Shown one piece after another: positions 5,710 through 6,911 of a stretch of 6,911 bases of DNA. The notes under the pieces were generated by a model. It worked only from the letters and a program-made list of their open reading frames with translations, did no database searches and was not told the origin of the DNA. Numbering within the stretch: the stretch's first letter is position 1; every line of letters starts with the position of its first letter. Where the stretch lies: NCBI GenBank assembly GCA_903896915.1, contig CAITZN010000465.1, positions 1 to 6,911 of the forward strand. Direction: 5' to 3'. Source of the DNA: an uncultured bacterium. GTDB lineage: Bacteria > Desulfobacterota > Desulfobulbia > Desulfobulbales > Desulfobulbaceae. Position numbers and translations under genes: made by a program.

Positions 5710-6453
5710 TTACCTCACCTCGCCTTTTTCGGCAAACCGGTAACCGAACCCTCTGACCGTGACAATATATTGGGGGCTGGCAAGATTCTTTTCAATCTTC
5801 TGGCGCAGTTTGCCGATGTGGACATCGATGACCCGATCGATCACGGTTTCGCCGTATTCATAAAATTCGGCCAGTAACTCATCCCGCGAAAAAACCCTGC
5901 CCGGTGAACGCATCAGGGTATGCAGTAATTTGTATTCAATGATTGTGAGGTCCACGGGCAGACCGGCAAGGGTGACTTTGTGCTTGAGATGATTGAAAAC
6001 CAGCTCGCCATGCCGCAACTCCGGTTCCTCCTGCTGCTGCGGCGGCCGGGTGCGGCGAAGGATGGCCTTGACCCGCTCAACCAGTTCCCTCGGACTGAAG
6101 GGCTTGACCACATAATCATCAGCGCCGATCGAAAGACCCATCACCCGGTCGATCTCCTCTTCGCGGGCGGTCAGCATGAGTATGGGCACATTGGAGGTCT
6201 TACGGATACGCCGGCAGATTTCCCAGCCATCCGGCTTAGGCAGCATGATATCCAGGATGAGGAAACAAATCGGCTGCTGCTGGGCAAGTTGCAGGGCCGT
6301 CAGTCCGTCGGTCGCGATCAGGGTGGCAAAACCTTCCCGTTCCAAGTAGGTCTTCACCAGGTTAGCAGTGTTGACGTCATCCTCGGCAATAAGGATCACC
6401 TCGTTCTGTTGCGCAAAATGCATGGCATGTTTACCAGGAGAGAAAAGAAGCAT
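5710..6453 (-). CDS. OmpR/PhoB-family response regulator (BaeR-like)
   Basis: A 247-residue cytoplasmic DNA-binding regulator. The receiver domain (about 18-133) has the acidic pair D25/D26, phosphoacceptor D68 in LILDIMLPKPDG, T95 and K117 (VVKPFSPREL). The winged-helix domain (about 147-240) has a recognition helix around DRVIDVHIGKLRQKI (206-220) and the wing VTVRGFGYRF (231-240). The receiver motif EEEIDRVMGLSIGADDY and overall layout are closest to BaeR among regulators I know, which control envelope-stress genes. The exact start is unclear. The ATG at 6453 and the ATG at 6423 (which would give 237 residues) both lack a strong Shine-Dalgarno, and the conserved receiver domain begins after both. 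It is coupled to the kinase and probably binds tandem direct repeats such as those at 4559-4602. Confidence 0.93.
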   Translation of the reverse strand: MLLFSPGKHAMHFAQQNEVILIAEDDVNTANLVKTYLEREGFATLIATDGLTALQLAQQQPICFLILDIMLPKPDGWEICRRIRKTSNVPILMLTAREEEIDRVMGLSIGADDYVVKPFSPRELVERVKAILRRTRPPQQQEEPELRHGELVFNHLKHKVTLAGLPVDLTIIEYKLLHTLMRSPGRVFSRDELLAEFYEYGETVIDRVIDVHIGKLRQKIEKNLASPQYIVTVRGFGYRFAEKGEVR

Positions 6454-6500
6454 TGACAGGAGTCATCCGTTGCTTGCATCGCAACGAATACTCCACCCGT
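6454..6500. other. Short spacer with inverted repeat between DUF3047 gene and regulator gene
   Basis: CGTTGC (6468-6473) and GCAACG (6481-6486) form six-base arms around a seven-base loop. There is no T-run after it in the transcribed direction, so at best it is a weak or factor-dependent terminator, or an operator for the two-component genes. I could not identify a convincing promoter for the regulator here; it may be transcribed from within or before the DUF3047 gene. Confidence 0.35.
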
Positions 6501-6911
6501 TCACGGTGCGCTCAAAATCCGTATGTATTGTATCCACGACTTGGCCGCTTCGCCAGTGTTGTCGGAATCGTTCATCACCGCCAGGGTGGCGGTAGGCGGA
6601 GGATCCTGGCCAAAGGCTCTGCGATAATCACGAACAATATCCACTGTGTACTCCTGCCAGATATTCACCTTGGCAGGTCCGGCGCTGACCGGGATCATCT
6701 TTGCCTCGCTGGTATAGGCATTGGTGATAACCGTGGCCTGGGACTCGCGATTGTCCCAGATATAACTGATGGAGCTGTCCGGAGGATACTGCCCATAGAG
6801 GGTCTTGGCCATCTGATACTTGATCCGTTTAGCTAAAGAAGCGTGTTCAGGGTCGTAGGCAAACATGACGTAAAGACGGGCAGGATAGTCATCCCCCGCT
6901 TTGGTACTGCT
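6501..6911 (-). CDS. DUF3047 domain protein, C-terminal part
   Basis: The frame is open from the right edge, so the start lies outside the window; 136 codons plus the stop are visible. The fragment begins SSTKAGDDYPARLYVMF. Landmarks of DUF3047 follow in order: AGDDYPAR, then SYIWDNR, ITNAYTSEAKMIPV, SGPAKVNIW, DYRRAFGQDPP and LAVMNDSDNTGEAA. An internal ATG at 6866 sits inside the conserved AGDDYPARLYV block and is not the true start. DUF3047 proteins often carry a signal peptide and are thought to be exported, but no reaction is known to me, and the N-terminus is not visible here. It ends 47-77 bases before the response regulator, depending on the regulator start, and could be co-transcribed with the two-component genes. 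The family call is from motif recall and is fairly firm; function is unknown. Confidence 0.8.
   Translation of the reverse strand, partial: SSTKAGDDYPARLYVMFAYDPEHASLAKRIKYQMAKTLYGQYPPDSSISYIWDNRESQATVITNAYTSEAKMIPVSAGPAKVNIWQEYTVDIVRDYRRAFGQDPPPTATLAVMNDSDNTGEAAKSWIQYIRILSAP

Noticed and set aside
1..6911. CRISPR arrays, tRNA or rRNA genes, insertion sequences
   Set aside because: I saw no regularly spaced long repeats, no tRNA-like T-arm with matching stems, and no transposase or terminal inverted repeats.

Overview
The window is a tightly packed, entirely minus-strand stretch of a moderately GC-rich Gram-negative genome. The gene set (a MerA-like flavoprotein, a sterol-desaturase-type enzyme, a TVP38/DedA membrane protein and the first codons of an arsenosugar-associated peroxidase-like gene) resembles neighbourhoods I associate with Desulfobacterota (deltaproteobacteria), possibly Desulfobulbales. 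That placement is inference from gene content and protein style, not from a marker gene.

In transcription order (right to left) the layout is as follows. (1) The 3' part of a DUF3047 gene enters from the right edge (6911-6501). (2) A short spacer with a 6-bp inverted repeat follows. (3) Next is a two-component pair: an OmpR/BaeR-type response regulator (6453-5710), then its HAMP histidine kinase (5707-4640), two bases apart. (4) A 366-bp gene-free region (4639-4274) holds four direct repeats with an exact 11-bp period, a possible activator-type -10 beside them, possible leader hairpins, and a separate sigma70-like promoter just before the next gene. (5) An exported MsrA-MsrB fusion follows (4273-3188). 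(6) After 105 bp comes a coupled run: MerA-like FAD oxidoreductase (3082-1559), fatty-acid-hydroxylase/sterol-desaturase protein (1562-741), TVP38/TMEM64 protein (744-52) and the first 22 codons of a carboxymuconolactone-decarboxylase-like gene (68-1). The junctions in this run are ATGA, ATGA and a 17-base overlap.

My reading is that the last four genes are one translationally coupled operon. It probably leads into an arsenosugar biosynthesis gene pair left of the window, where the radical SAM partner ArsS would be expected. MsrAB repairs oxidised methionine outside the cytoplasm and may be co-transcribed with this operon. The two-component system lies directly upstream, and the four 11-bp repeats have the geometry of an OmpR/PhoB/CpxR-family operator. 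The simplest hypothesis is that this regulator controls msrAB and the operon behind it. The link to arsenic rests on only 22 visible residues plus gene context and needs the flanking sequence.
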